Source: an uncultured Prevotella sp. (GTDB taxonomy: Bacteria; Bacteroidota; Bacteroidia; Bacteroidales; Bacteroidaceae). Taken from it: a stretch of 7,417 bases of DNA. Every line of letters starts with the position of its first letter. Position 1 is the stretch's first letter. Made by a program: the position numbers and the translations under genes. This document shows, in pieces, positions 1 to 5,813 of the stretch. The notes under the pieces were generated by a model. The model did not search any database. It saw only the letters and a list, made by a program, of their open reading frames with translations, and had not been told where the DNA came from. Location of the stretch: positions 1-7,417 of the forward strand of contig CAKPTK010000107.1 of the NCBI GenBank assembly GCA_934190685.1. The letters are read 5' to 3'.

Positions 1-201
1 CTACGTGGCTTTGACAAAGTGGAACTGCAGCCTGGTGAGACGAAAACCGTTACCATTCCTTTGCGTGCCGACGACCTTGCTTTTGTCGACTATGAAGGCA
101 AGTGGGTGCTTGAGGAGGGTGAGTTCCAGTTGACCGTCGGTCAACTGTCCACCAAAATTCATTGCACCGACACCTATCATTGGACAACCGCCAATCGATA
201 A
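1..201 (+). CDS. Glycoside hydrolase family 3 enzyme, C-terminal end only (Fn3-like domain)
   Basis: This is the last 66 codons of a gene that enters from the left edge, read from base 1 and ending at TAA 199-201. The translation begins LRGFDKVELQPGETKTVTIP, followed by LAFVD, G-K-W and a closing strand around EGEFQLTVG. This pattern (L-x-x-F-x-K-V-x-L-x-P-G-E-x-x-x-V, then DLAF-x-D, then GxF-x-V-x-V-G) is the fibronectin type III-like domain found at the C-terminus of many GH3 beta-glucosidases and beta-xylosidases. The domain is structural, and the catalytic (beta/alpha)8 and alpha/beta sandwich domains lie outside the window. Substrate and signal peptide therefore cannot be judged. The gene converges on the minus-strand operon and is separated from it by a repeat-rich gap, so it is probably a separate transcription unit. 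Family assignment is fairly secure; exact activity is unknown. Confidence 0.85.
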   Translation, partial: LRGFDKVELQPGETKTVTIPLRADDLAFVDYEGKWVLEEGEFQLTVGQLSTKIHCTDTYHWTTANR

Positions 202-217
202 TCCTTGTTTTTGTCTT

Positions 218-237
218 CTTTTTATAAAAAGTTTTTT
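218..237 (+). terminator. Possible weak intrinsic terminator after the GH3 gene
   Basis: A 14-base AT palindrome (CTTTTTATAAAAAG, 218-231) begins 17 bases after the GH3 stop and is followed directly by six T residues (232-237). It could form a five-pair stem with a four-base loop and a U tract. The stem has only one G-C pair, so it would be weak, and it may simply be AT-rich spacer. Confidence 0.25.
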
Positions 238-244
238 GCAAGAA

Positions 245-310
245 ATCATACATTCCTACATAAATCGTATGCAACTCGCTAATATTTAGTTGGTTGCAGC
301 GATGTGTGAT
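245..310. repeat. Left arm hairpin of the composite element
   Basis: The left arm can fold on itself. ATCATACAT (245-253) faces ATGTGTGAT (302-310) with one G-T pair. Inside it, ATCG (264-267) faces CGAT (300-303), and TGCAAC (270-275) faces GTTGCA (293-298). These nested complementary pairs give a discontinuous stem with an AT-rich loop. This intra-arm fold competes with pairing to the right arm. Confidence 0.6.
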
Positions 311-400
311 GGCGAAATATCCTACACAAATCATACATTATCCTACATCCATAATTACTTAAAAAGAGGGGAAAGTCGTCCCTAATGCTACGCTACTCAA

Positions 401-465
401 TTGCCCAAAAATAGTCCGACAGTTTGGGCAACTGTTGAACAGGCAGTGGGCATCGATTGCCCAAA
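401..465. repeat. Core hairpin cluster built on TTGCCCAAA
   Basis: TTGCCCAAA occurs at 401-409 and again at 457-465, with its exact reverse complement TTTGGGCAA at 423-431 between them. The middle copy can pair with the first (9 bp, 13-base loop) or with the third (9 bp, 25-base loop), but not with both. A further stem, TGGGCA (447-452) with TGCCCA (458-463) and a five-base loop, competes for the third copy. TTGAAC is repeated directly at 435-440, 469-474 and 479-484. The pairings are seen in the sequence. Whether the region is transcribed, and whether alternative folding matters, is not known. Confidence 0.6.
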
Positions 466-560
466 GCCTTGAACCATCTTGAACAAGAGAAGTTCTACGA
501 GGCAAACAACTCACTTAATAAATGTGTATGAAAATGTAGGATTTGTGTAGGATATTTCGC

Positions 561-629
561 TCATCATACATCGCCAAACTCCGCATAGACACAGGGCTTG
601 TGCGCGATTTGTGTAGGAATGTATGATGA
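561..629. repeat. Right arm hairpin of the composite element
   Basis: TCATCATACAT (561-571) is the perfect reverse complement of ATGTATGATGA (619-629), an 11-bp stem. TCGC (571-574) and GCGA (604-607) can add inner pairs. This is the mirror counterpart of the left-arm hairpin, and its outer stem is better conserved. Confidence 0.65.
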
Positions 630-641
630 TTAGGAAAAATT

Positions 642-761
642 TTATTTGTCGAGATATTCCATTAGACAGGGTTGGGTAGGCGAACTCATGACAGCCTGAG
701 CCTCCTTGTCTTTTTCAAATCGTAAACTTTTCCCGCTTACAAACAAGGCTTTGTCAGTGTT
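642..761 (-). pseudogene. Possible C-terminal remnant of a lost gene (no start codon context)
   Basis: On the minus strand an open frame of 39 codons runs from just after a TAG (762-764) to a TAA (642-644). Its translation includes ALFVSGKSLRF, then charged residues, then AQAVMSSPTQPCLMEYLDK. It is offset by one base from the end of the GLPGLI frame and overlaps its last codons. It has balanced codons and a higher GC level than the GLPGLI gene, looks like the tail of a real protein, and ends at the edge of the inverted-repeat element. There is no plausible start near its beginning, no family is recognised, and an open frame of this length can arise by chance. It is offered as a remnant only. 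Confidence 0.2.
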
Positions 762-1500
762 CTAAAAAACACGGAGTTTTTGGGGCCGGCTTATGTTGCC
801 CATCTTTGTATATTCTATGTATTTTTACATTGTGTGTTGCATTGAAAAAAGCCTCAGGATCGCGTCTGTATTCTGTAACATCTTCTTGATAGTTCTTCCG
901 AGATGTTTTGCAAAATCCTTTCAATGACATTTTAATAGACATGTTTTCACATTTCTTTATGCCAATAGCTGTGAACGAAAAATCTCCGTTAGCGTCCTCT
1001 GCTTTTAGAATAAGTCCCGGTAATCCCTTTAGTTTCCAGGGACCATCATCATAAGGAAGCTCTTCTGTGTACCATACTTTCCAAGTGCGTCCACGAAATA
1101 AAGTTAGAGCTTTATGGCAGACATAGTTACATATAGTAGAATCTCCGTCTTGTAGGCTCCAATCGAATTCTGGCATCTTTTCAGTATAATAAAAGTTCAA
1201 ATTACTGATACCTCCGATGAATGTGATTTCATTTTGTTTAGGATAATTTTTATAAATGCGATATGGAAGAGATTCGTTTAAGAAGGGGATACCATCCTCT
1301 AATGGGTCAATCCAAAAAAATGCTGAAGTACTGTCATTAATTTCCAAAACTCGTGTTTCTGAATAAGGAAATGTGGCTTCTTCTACATTTCGAAAGAGAC
1401 AATGATATTGAATGCGCAATACATTTTGCGCATTCAATATCTGAGAGAACATTATAAATAAATATAATATTAGAATCTTTTTACAAGTTTGTAACTTCAT
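754..1500 (-). CDS. GLPGLI family secreted protein
   Basis: A 248-residue protein of the Bacteroidetes-specific GLPGLI family, whose molecular role is not established. The name motif is present at residues 159-164 within WKLKGLPGLIL. It is preceded by the family's usual block of Y-x-C-x-K-A (residues 126-131), FRGRTWKVWYT (135-145) and an E-x-P segment. Residues 1-24 form a signal peptide (two lysines, a hydrophobic stretch, LNA before Gln25), so the mature protein should be periplasmic or exported. The start chosen is the ATG at 1498-1500. An in-frame ATG at 1546-1548 would add 16 residues ahead of the signal peptide and overlap the previous gene further. The chosen start overlaps the stop of the upstream 125-residue gene by 20 bases, suggesting co-transcription and perhaps translational coupling. 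Base composition is AT-rich (12 G+C in 1441-1500, 17 in 1201-1260). The family call is strong; function is unknown. Confidence 0.9.
   Translation of the reverse strand: MKLQTCKKILILYLFIMFSQILNAQNVLRIQYHCLFRNVEEATFPYSETRVLEINDSTSAFFWIDPLEDGIPFLNESLPYRIYKNYPKQNEITFIGGISNLNFYYTEKMPEFDWSLQDGDSTICNYVCHKALTLFRGRTWKVWYTEELPYDDGPWKLKGLPGLILKAEDANGDFSFTAIGIKKCENMSIKMSLKGFCKTSRKNYQEDVTEYRRDPEAFFNATHNVKIHRIYKDGQHKPAPKTPCFLEH
1404..1441 (-). other. Perfect 16-bp hairpin inside the GLPGLI coding sequence
   Basis: GATATTGAATGCGCAA (1404-1419) and TTGCGCATTCAATATC (1426-1441) are exact reverse complements separated by six bases. In the mRNA this forms a 16-bp stem with a six-base loop covering codons 20-33, exactly where the signal peptide ends and the mature protein begins. 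The encoded residues (ILNAQNVLRIQY) include the predicted cleavage site, so the structure sits inside translated sequence. Confidence 0.85.
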
Positions 1501-1858
1501 AACCGAAATTAGTTTCTTGTGGCACAAGGCTTGCAACAAATGCATCATTGATACTCCAATCTATTGGAACCTTTTTTTGTCCATTCACGTTGTAACTGTT
1601 TAAACTGCGCCAAGTTACTGTCTTGACTTTATCAGCCTTGAAAATTGTATAGCTTATTTCAAATTCATATATAATCAGTTCATAAGGTTTCGTGGGGTCA
1701 TCTGTTTTATGAGCAGCTTTAATTGTAAGTTTTTGCTTTTCAATCTGATATCTCCTTTGAACGAATTCCTTTTTGTTGCTCAAGTTGGAACTTTCACAGA
1801 AAGTTTTTGTTGGTAATGCAAAAAGCATTAATGTAAAAATCGTAATAAGAATTTTCAT
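1481..1858 (-). CDS. Small secreted protein of unknown family, 125 residues
   Basis: No family is recognised. The protein starts MKILITIFTLMLFALPTKTF, a typical Sec signal peptide. Cys21 follows, but the residues before it (K-T-F) do not make a lipobox, so cleavage by signal peptidase I near Cys21/Glu22 is more likely than lipidation. The mature part of about 100 residues is lysine- and threonine-rich, with alternating hydrophobic stretches suggestive of beta strands (around residues 58-72). It has no further cysteines. The start is 21 bases after the PKD-like lipoprotein stop, and its own stop lies 20 bases inside the GLPGLI gene, so it links the two. The palindrome TTACAAGTTTGTAA (1481-1494) spans its stop codon. 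It shares the AT-rich composition of the GLPGLI gene and differs from the four upstream genes. Coding status rests on the signal peptide, tight spacing and full open frame. Confidence 0.75.
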   Translation of the reverse strand: MKILITIFTLMLFALPTKTFCESSNLSNKKEFVQRRYQIEKQKLTIKAAHKTDDPTKPYELIIYEFEISYTIFKADKVKTVTWRSLNSYNVNGQKKVPIDWSINDAFVASLVPQETNFGYEVTNL

Positions 1859-1879
1859 TGTTGCTTAATTTTAGAATTA

Positions 1880-3460
1880 TTATCTTTCACGATACATCAC
1901 GTCCTTAATCTTGCCGAAGCCGTCATACTGTGCGGCGAGGGTGAGGGCGCCTGTGGCCTGGTCGAACTTGTAGAAGCGGAGCACGCCGCCGTTGCCGTCG
2001 GTGCTGTCCTTCTTGTAGGACCCCACGATGAGCATGTATTGCTGCGCCATGAACTCGTCACTCTTGTTGAATAGTGTCGAGGTGCGCTGGTGGTAGAACA
2101 AGTTGAACTTCACCATCGTTACCTCTTCGCCTGGCAGCGTGAGTCCCACGTTGGCGGTGTGGTTCATCAGGTGGTAGGTGTACACCTTGTCACCATCGTT
2201 GTAGAACATGTAGGGATACTGTGAGTGAAAAGCGAACGAGGTGGCTTTGTCCACATCGGGTGCAGAGAGCGGCTCATAGAGCGACTGAACCAACTGACCG
2301 CCCGTCATGTTGATGCCGTAGACATAGCGTTTCTTGGCGGCATCTTCCATCACGGCATAGGTAGTGCTGCCTGAGAAGGTGGTGTTGGTCATGGCGATCA
2401 TGTCCTTGCCGGTCTGGTAGGAGAAGATCTTGTTCTCAGGATCGTCCATCTTCGAGCAGACATTGTGGTTGCCGCTGTAGGATCCGTCGAATACTACAAA
2501 CTGTTGGTGGTCTTTGTCATAGAGGATGGCCTTCTGATTGTAGTAATAGTCGTAGCCTGAGCGTGACATGCAAACACCAACGAACGGAGCCGCATGGAAC
2601 TCAAGATCACCACCATTGGTGAAAGTGTTGACAGGATCCTCATATACGGCACCTGATGAACTACTTTTTGCATAGACATTGCCCTTGTCGGTGACGCAGA
2701 GACTATAGCCACTATACATGCAGGAGTTAGCGATGACCTGCTCATCCTTGGGTGTCACCATGAACTCAGTGGCGGTCACGTTGTATTGTGCCTCTAGCGT
2801 GCGCTGGTTCAAGGAATAAGTGCCCTCATCGGTGTTGTACCACATGTCGTCGCCAGCTGCATAGTTGGACGGGCGGGCATACATCATCATGGAGCGAGCA
2901 CCTTTCAACTTCGGAGCCTTGGCACCGAGAATGTCGTGGATGGTCTCTTTGCGGGTGTCGGAGAGCACGGATACCATGTCCATGCGGGCATAGCCGTCCT
3001 TGTCGTCGCAGAGCACCATCCAACCCTCATAAGTGGAGGAGGTAACCTTGACGGGCACCTTGAAGTTGGTGGTCACGCCGGTCTGCTTGTTTGTCACCAT
3101 ATATTGGATGACGTAGTTGCCTTCGCTGAGGTCGGCAAAGAACTTCACATCCTTGGCGTGGTCGGTGTCGATTTCCTTCTGACGGGTCTTTGTGTCGGGG
3201 AAAGTGCCGCCACTCTTCCACAACAGACAGCTGTACTCATAGTTCGGATTGTTGTCGATGGTGCCGTTCTGTGTGGAAGTGAACGAAGGAGACAATTCGA
3301 TGTAGTCGGCCTTCTGCACCACGTTGATTTGTTCGGGGAAACCTGTGCCGGTGATGTCCTCCACCTCAGTATAGTCATAGTTTCCCTTGTCCTCGTAGCA
3401 GGATGTGAGTGTGGCGGCTGCCACCATCATGCCACAGATATATTTGAATTTGATGTTCAT
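1880..3460 (-). CDS. PKD-like family surface lipoprotein
   Basis: A 526-residue lipoprotein with a lipobox ending TLTSC (Cys21) followed by YEDKGNYDY, the hallmark opening of the Bacteroidetes PKD-like lipoproteins found in SusC/SusD loci. The acidic residues just after the cysteine agree with surface export signals in this phylum. Residues of roughly 35-140 form the PKD-like beta-sandwich region, ending near FKVPVKV. A second conserved block starts at YEGWMVLCDD, and the rest is probably repeated beta structure. The C-terminus (a VGSYK stretch, then GVLRFYKFD, ending DGFGKIKDVMYRER) matches the usual family ending, so the protein is full length. It follows the DUF4843 gene after a 30-base gap with no Shine-Dalgarno. 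By analogy with four-component SusCD systems it is likely an accessory subunit on the outer surface helping to bind or deliver substrate. Family call is firm; role inferred. Confidence 0.9.
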   Translation of the reverse strand: MNIKFKYICGMMVAAATLTSCYEDKGNYDYTEVEDITGTGFPEQINVVQKADYIELSPSFTSTQNGTIDNNPNYEYSCLLWKSGGTFPDTKTRQKEIDTDHAKDVKFFADLSEGNYVIQYMVTNKQTGVTTNFKVPVKVTSSTYEGWMVLCDDKDGYARMDMVSVLSDTRKETIHDILGAKAPKLKGARSMMMYARPSNYAAGDDMWYNTDEGTYSLNQRTLEAQYNVTATEFMVTPKDEQVIANSCMYSGYSLCVTDKGNVYAKSSSSGAVYEDPVNTFTNGGDLEFHAAPFVGVCMSRSGYDYYYNQKAILYDKDHQQFVVFDGSYSGNHNVCSKMDDPENKIFSYQTGKDMIAMTNTTFSGSTTYAVMEDAAKKRYVYGINMTGGQLVQSLYEPLSAPDVDKATSFAFHSQYPYMFYNDGDKVYTYHLMNHTANVGLTLPGEEVTMVKFNLFYHQRTSTLFNKSDEFMAQQYMLIVGSYKKDSTDGNGGVLRFYKFDQATGALTLAAQYDGFGKIKDVMYRER

Positions 3461-3490
3461 AATGTCGGATGTTTATTTGTCATACTTGGA

Positions 3491-4297
3491 CTAGTCCACA
3501 AGATAGGGTGAGACGAGCTGCATATAGGAGCCGTCTTCGTCGGTGACAGGGGTGCCGGCATCGGCTTGTTCCTGCAGATGTTTTTGCAATTTCTTGGCGA
3601 GGTAGGGCAGCTTGCCGTAGGTGGCCTTGCTGTCGAACTCGGAATGTTGCCAACCCATCAACTCATCGAGGATTTTCTCTTTCTTCACACTCCAAGTGCC
3701 GAAGTAGTAGTCACCCCAAAAACTCCACTGTGTAGGTATTTCCCAGATATTGTTGAAGATGACCTTGTAGCGTTTGCCGCACAGTTCTTTGCCGGTGGAA
3801 GCCCAGTCGACAGTATTCTTGTAGTGCTCCAGTTCGGCGGTGAAGTTCTCGTTGTCCTGCACCTCGAAGACGATTCTCACAGACTGGTTGTCGAGTTTTG
3901 GGGTCTTCTTGATATAGAAGAACACGTTGCGGCTCGCCTGTCCGGCGGGAATGTAGCAGGCGGTGTCGCTCAGTTCGTAGTCCTCTCCCTCCACGGCGTT
4001 GGACAGTTCGGGGTTGACCACCAACTTGAATCGGCGGTCTTGGTTGGTCACGTCACCCATAATCTTGACAGGCACATATGTGCGGAGCCGTTCGGTGTCA
4101 AGATTGTAGTTGGCGAAGGTGACCACGATAGAGTCGGAATAGGTCAGCGGTGTGCCGTTGATGTTGGTGGTGGCTACTTGCTGGAGATAGACTCCTGCCT
4201 TGTTGTTGCCGGCAAAGCTGGTGAAGTCTTCTTCAGAGCAGGCTCCCAGCATGAGGATGCTCAGCAGGGAGAATATTGGAATGATATATCTTTTCAT
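3491..4297 (-). CDS. DUF4843 family surface lipoprotein
   Basis: A 268-residue lipoprotein of the DUF4843 type. The signal sequence MKRYIIPIFSLLSILMLGAC has a canonical lipobox (LGAC, Cys20) followed by SEED, an acidic run consistent with surface localisation. The first half (GVYLQQ, then DSIVVTFANYN, TYVPVKIMGDV, and EGEDYELSDTACYIPAG) resembles a Calx-beta-like or Ig-like sandwich. The second half carries the family's signature around the YYFGTWSVKKEKIL stretch. The start is fixed by this signal peptide at 4295-4297; the frame stays open 85 codons further upstream, but that part lies antisense-free within the SusD gene in another frame and lacks any signal sequence. The gap to SusD is 16 bases and to the PKD-like gene 30 bases. 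It is probably an accessory subunit of the SusCD complex; its biochemical activity is unknown. Confidence 0.88.
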   Translation of the reverse strand: MKRYIIPIFSLLSILMLGACSEEDFTSFAGNNKAGVYLQQVATTNINGTPLTYSDSIVVTFANYNLDTERLRTYVPVKIMGDVTNQDRRFKLVVNPELSNAVEGEDYELSDTACYIPAGQASRNVFFYIKKTPKLDNQSVRIVFEVQDNENFTAELEHYKNTVDWASTGKELCGKRYKVIFNNIWEIPTQWSFWGDYYFGTWSVKKEKILDELMGWQHSEFDSKATYGKLPYLAKKLQKHLQEQADAGTPVTDEDGSYMQLVSPYLVD

Positions 4298-4313
4298 ATC
4301 GTTTCTGTTGGTT

Positions 4314-5801
4314 TTATCTGTTTTCTTTTTCGCTTGAAGGCATGGGGAGCACATACTTGGACGCACTTGGAGAGACGCTTGACCAAGAGTCGCTGGTGTT
4401 TCCGTTGAACTTGTCGCCGATTGATGAGTAGGTGCGCTTGAAGAGGAAGAAAATTTGTCCCTCGCCCCAGAACTCGCGGATGTATTCCATCTTGAGCTCA
4501 TTGTTGAAGTCTGTGTTTGATGTCTCGGCTGCCACGAGTGGCGTGACACCACGATTTTTGAGCATGGTGTTGAGATAGTCGAAGGCTTTCTGCTTGTCGC
4601 CGTTCTTCATCTCGCAGTCGGCGGCGATATAGTAGGCCTCGCTGATTCTCATCAGAGGCATCATGGTTGCCTTAGTGGGTGCGTCGTTGACGTTGTAGGT
4701 GATTTCCTTGAACTTGGCGAAGTTGTAGTTGCTGCCGCTCCGCTCCCACTGTGACTGGTAGCGGTAGTCAGCCTGGTTGGTAAACACCTTCTCGATGTAG
4801 CCTGCGTAAGGGCGGTAGAGATTGGTCGAACTCAGGTTTGTGGCGTCATAATAATTCTTATAGATGTTGCTGCGCTCAGAGTTGTATATACCAAACAACA
4901 CTTCGGAAGAGAAGATACGGTCTGGATCATAGTTGTTGCCCAGCAATTTGTCGGGATTGACAAATGGAAAGAACTTCTTCACGTCTTCGCTGTCCGTAAT
5001 CTTTTGTGCTTCAGCCAGAGCTTTGTCAGTGTCGCCTATCCACTGGTAGACACGGGCCTTGAGCAGGGCAATGGCGTAGTAGTTCAAGCGGAACTGGCGA
5101 TAGTTGCGGTAGTTGTCGCCGTTGGTGTTGGTGGTATCAGCCACACCCGTCTTGGTGATGGGGTCGCTGGCCTTCAGGCATTCTTCGGCCGCATTTAAGT
5201 CGGGCAGAATGTGGTTCTCGACAATGTCTTTCGAGGAGAGTAAGTCATGGGCCTTAGGCTCCGTGCTGTCGTTGTAGGGCATGACCTTGGTTTCTGCATC
5301 ACGGCTGTAGACAGTGCCGAAGAGACGGAGCAGGTCGAAGTGGAGGAAAGCGCGCAGACCAAGCAGGTCGCCCTTGATGAGGTTTTTGTCGCTCTCTGTG
5401 AGTACACCCTTTTGGTTGTCCACACCTTCGAGCACAACATTGGCGTTGAGAATGGTCTGGTAGGCCTCCTGCCAAATGCTGTTGATGCTGCTTTGCAGGG
5501 TGCCGTCAGTATATCTGAAGTAAGTCCAGAGATACTTGGTCTTGGTGGCGTCAGAGCCAGCTTCATAGCGTTGTGACATCAAGTCGATGGCACCGAAGCT
5601 GAGGTTGTTGCCGTAGAGGCTGCTTGAGGCGATCTTGTTGTAGACGCCGTTGACGGCGGTGTAGAACCCCGCCCTTGTGGAAAACTGTTGGTCTTCCGTG
5701 GTCTTGTCTTTCGGACTGTAGTCAAGCCAATCGTTGCAACTCGAGGTCACCATGGTGGCGCAGGCCAGGACAAGTATGCTGAAAAAGTTTTTTACTTTCA
5801 T
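4314..5801 (-). CDS. SusD/RagB family nutrient-binding outer-membrane lipoprotein
   Basis: A 495-residue SusD/RagB lipoprotein, the surface lid that closes over a SusC barrel and captures substrate. The signal peptide ends TSSC (Cys22), followed by NDWLDYSPKD, a standard SusD opening. The N-terminal SusD-like region holds the TPR-type helical scaffold (FYTAVNGVYNKIA, then SIWQEAYQTILNANVVLEGV, then LRAFLHFDLLRLFG). The C-terminal SusD_RagB region includes MPLMRISEAYYIAADCE (about 381-397) and EYIREFWGEGQIFFLFKR (439-456), ending with the typical YVLPMPSSE. Length is normal. It starts 12 bases after SusC with the leader AATATAGCAATC, which has no Shine-Dalgarno. The ligand cannot be read from sequence: SusD folds serve both glycans and peptides. 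No obvious truncation or frameshift is present. Confidence 0.95.
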   Translation of the reverse strand: MKVKNFFSILVLACATMVTSSCNDWLDYSPKDKTTEDQQFSTRAGFYTAVNGVYNKIASSSLYGNNLSFGAIDLMSQRYEAGSDATKTKYLWTYFRYTDGTLQSSINSIWQEAYQTILNANVVLEGVDNQKGVLTESDKNLIKGDLLGLRAFLHFDLLRLFGTVYSRDAETKVMPYNDSTEPKAHDLLSSKDIVENHILPDLNAAEECLKASDPITKTGVADTTNTNGDNYRNYRQFRLNYYAIALLKARVYQWIGDTDKALAEAQKITDSEDVKKFFPFVNPDKLLGNNYDPDRIFSSEVLFGIYNSERSNIYKNYYDATNLSSTNLYRPYAGYIEKVFTNQADYRYQSQWERSGSNYNFAKFKEITYNVNDAPTKATMMPLMRISEAYYIAADCEMKNGDKQKAFDYLNTMLKNRGVTPLVAAETSNTDFNNELKMEYIREFWGEGQIFFLFKRTYSSIGDKFNGNTSDSWSSVSPSASKYVLPMPSSEKENR

Positions 5802-5813
5802 GATTGCTATATT

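Larger units (their letters stand above)
245..630. repeat. Composite long inverted-repeat element between convergent genes
   Basis: Two arms of about 105 bases face each other around a core of about 170 bases. The outer ends, 245-267 and 605-627, match as inverted repeats at 22 of 23 positions. The inner blocks, about 299-347 and 526-574, also match as inverted repeats with a few substitutions and one indel. They include an identical 21-base stretch at 312-332 and 540-560. The word CCTACAcAAATC (one copy has T for C) appears twice on the plus strand in the left arm (255-266, 321-332) and twice on the minus strand in the right arm (540-551, 606-617). TCCTACA itself occurs three times per arm. 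No intact gene is encoded. The architecture resembles a pair of opposed extragenic palindromes (REP/BIME-like) or a non-autonomous MITE-like element, but no known family is recognised. The repeat structure is directly visible; the element type is inferred. Confidence 0.8.

Noticed and set aside
50..334. 94-codon minus-strand open frame starting in the left repeat arm and running antisense to the GH3 end
   Set aside because: Its first half is translated repeat sequence. The same ICVGYFA string appears from the right arm on the other strand because the arms are inverted copies. No independent coding evidence.
414..512. Protein-like strings in the element core (for example QFGQLLNRQWASIAQSLEP, then LEQEKFYEANNSL in another frame)
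   Set aside because: They need a frameshift to join, have no start, and match nothing I recognise. The hairpin words explain much of the sequence. It could be a decayed gene fragment but is not supportable.
245..630. CRISPR array
   Set aside because: The repeated words are inverted and irregularly spaced, with no uniform spacers and no cas genes in view.
1501..1548. Upstream ATG adding 16 residues to the GLPGLI protein
   Set aside because: The signal peptide begins at the internal methionine (1500). The extension would place 16 residues before it and lengthen the overlap with the preceding gene.
1859..1920. Separate promoter for the two AT-rich genes
   Set aside because: No convincing Bacteroidetes -7 (TAnnTTTG) and -33 (TTTG) pair at proper spacing was found upstream of 1858. 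The 21-base gap suggests read-through from the PKD-like gene.
2936..3511. 191-codon plus-strand open frame opposite the PKD-like lipoprotein gene
   Set aside because: It is antisense to a conserved full-length gene, is rich in Val, Gly, His and Leu without recognisable motifs, and has no signal or neighbour support. It is a shadow of codon bias.
3566..4408. 280-codon plus-strand open frame opposite the DUF4843 and SusD genes
   Set aside because: It crosses two well-supported minus-strand genes, has valine/glycine-rich low-information composition, and shows no domain.
4298..4552. 85-residue N-terminal extension of the DUF4843 frame
   Set aside because: It lies inside the SusD gene in another frame, is Ser/Thr/Gln-rich, and would bury the clear lipoprotein signal peptide that starts at 4297.
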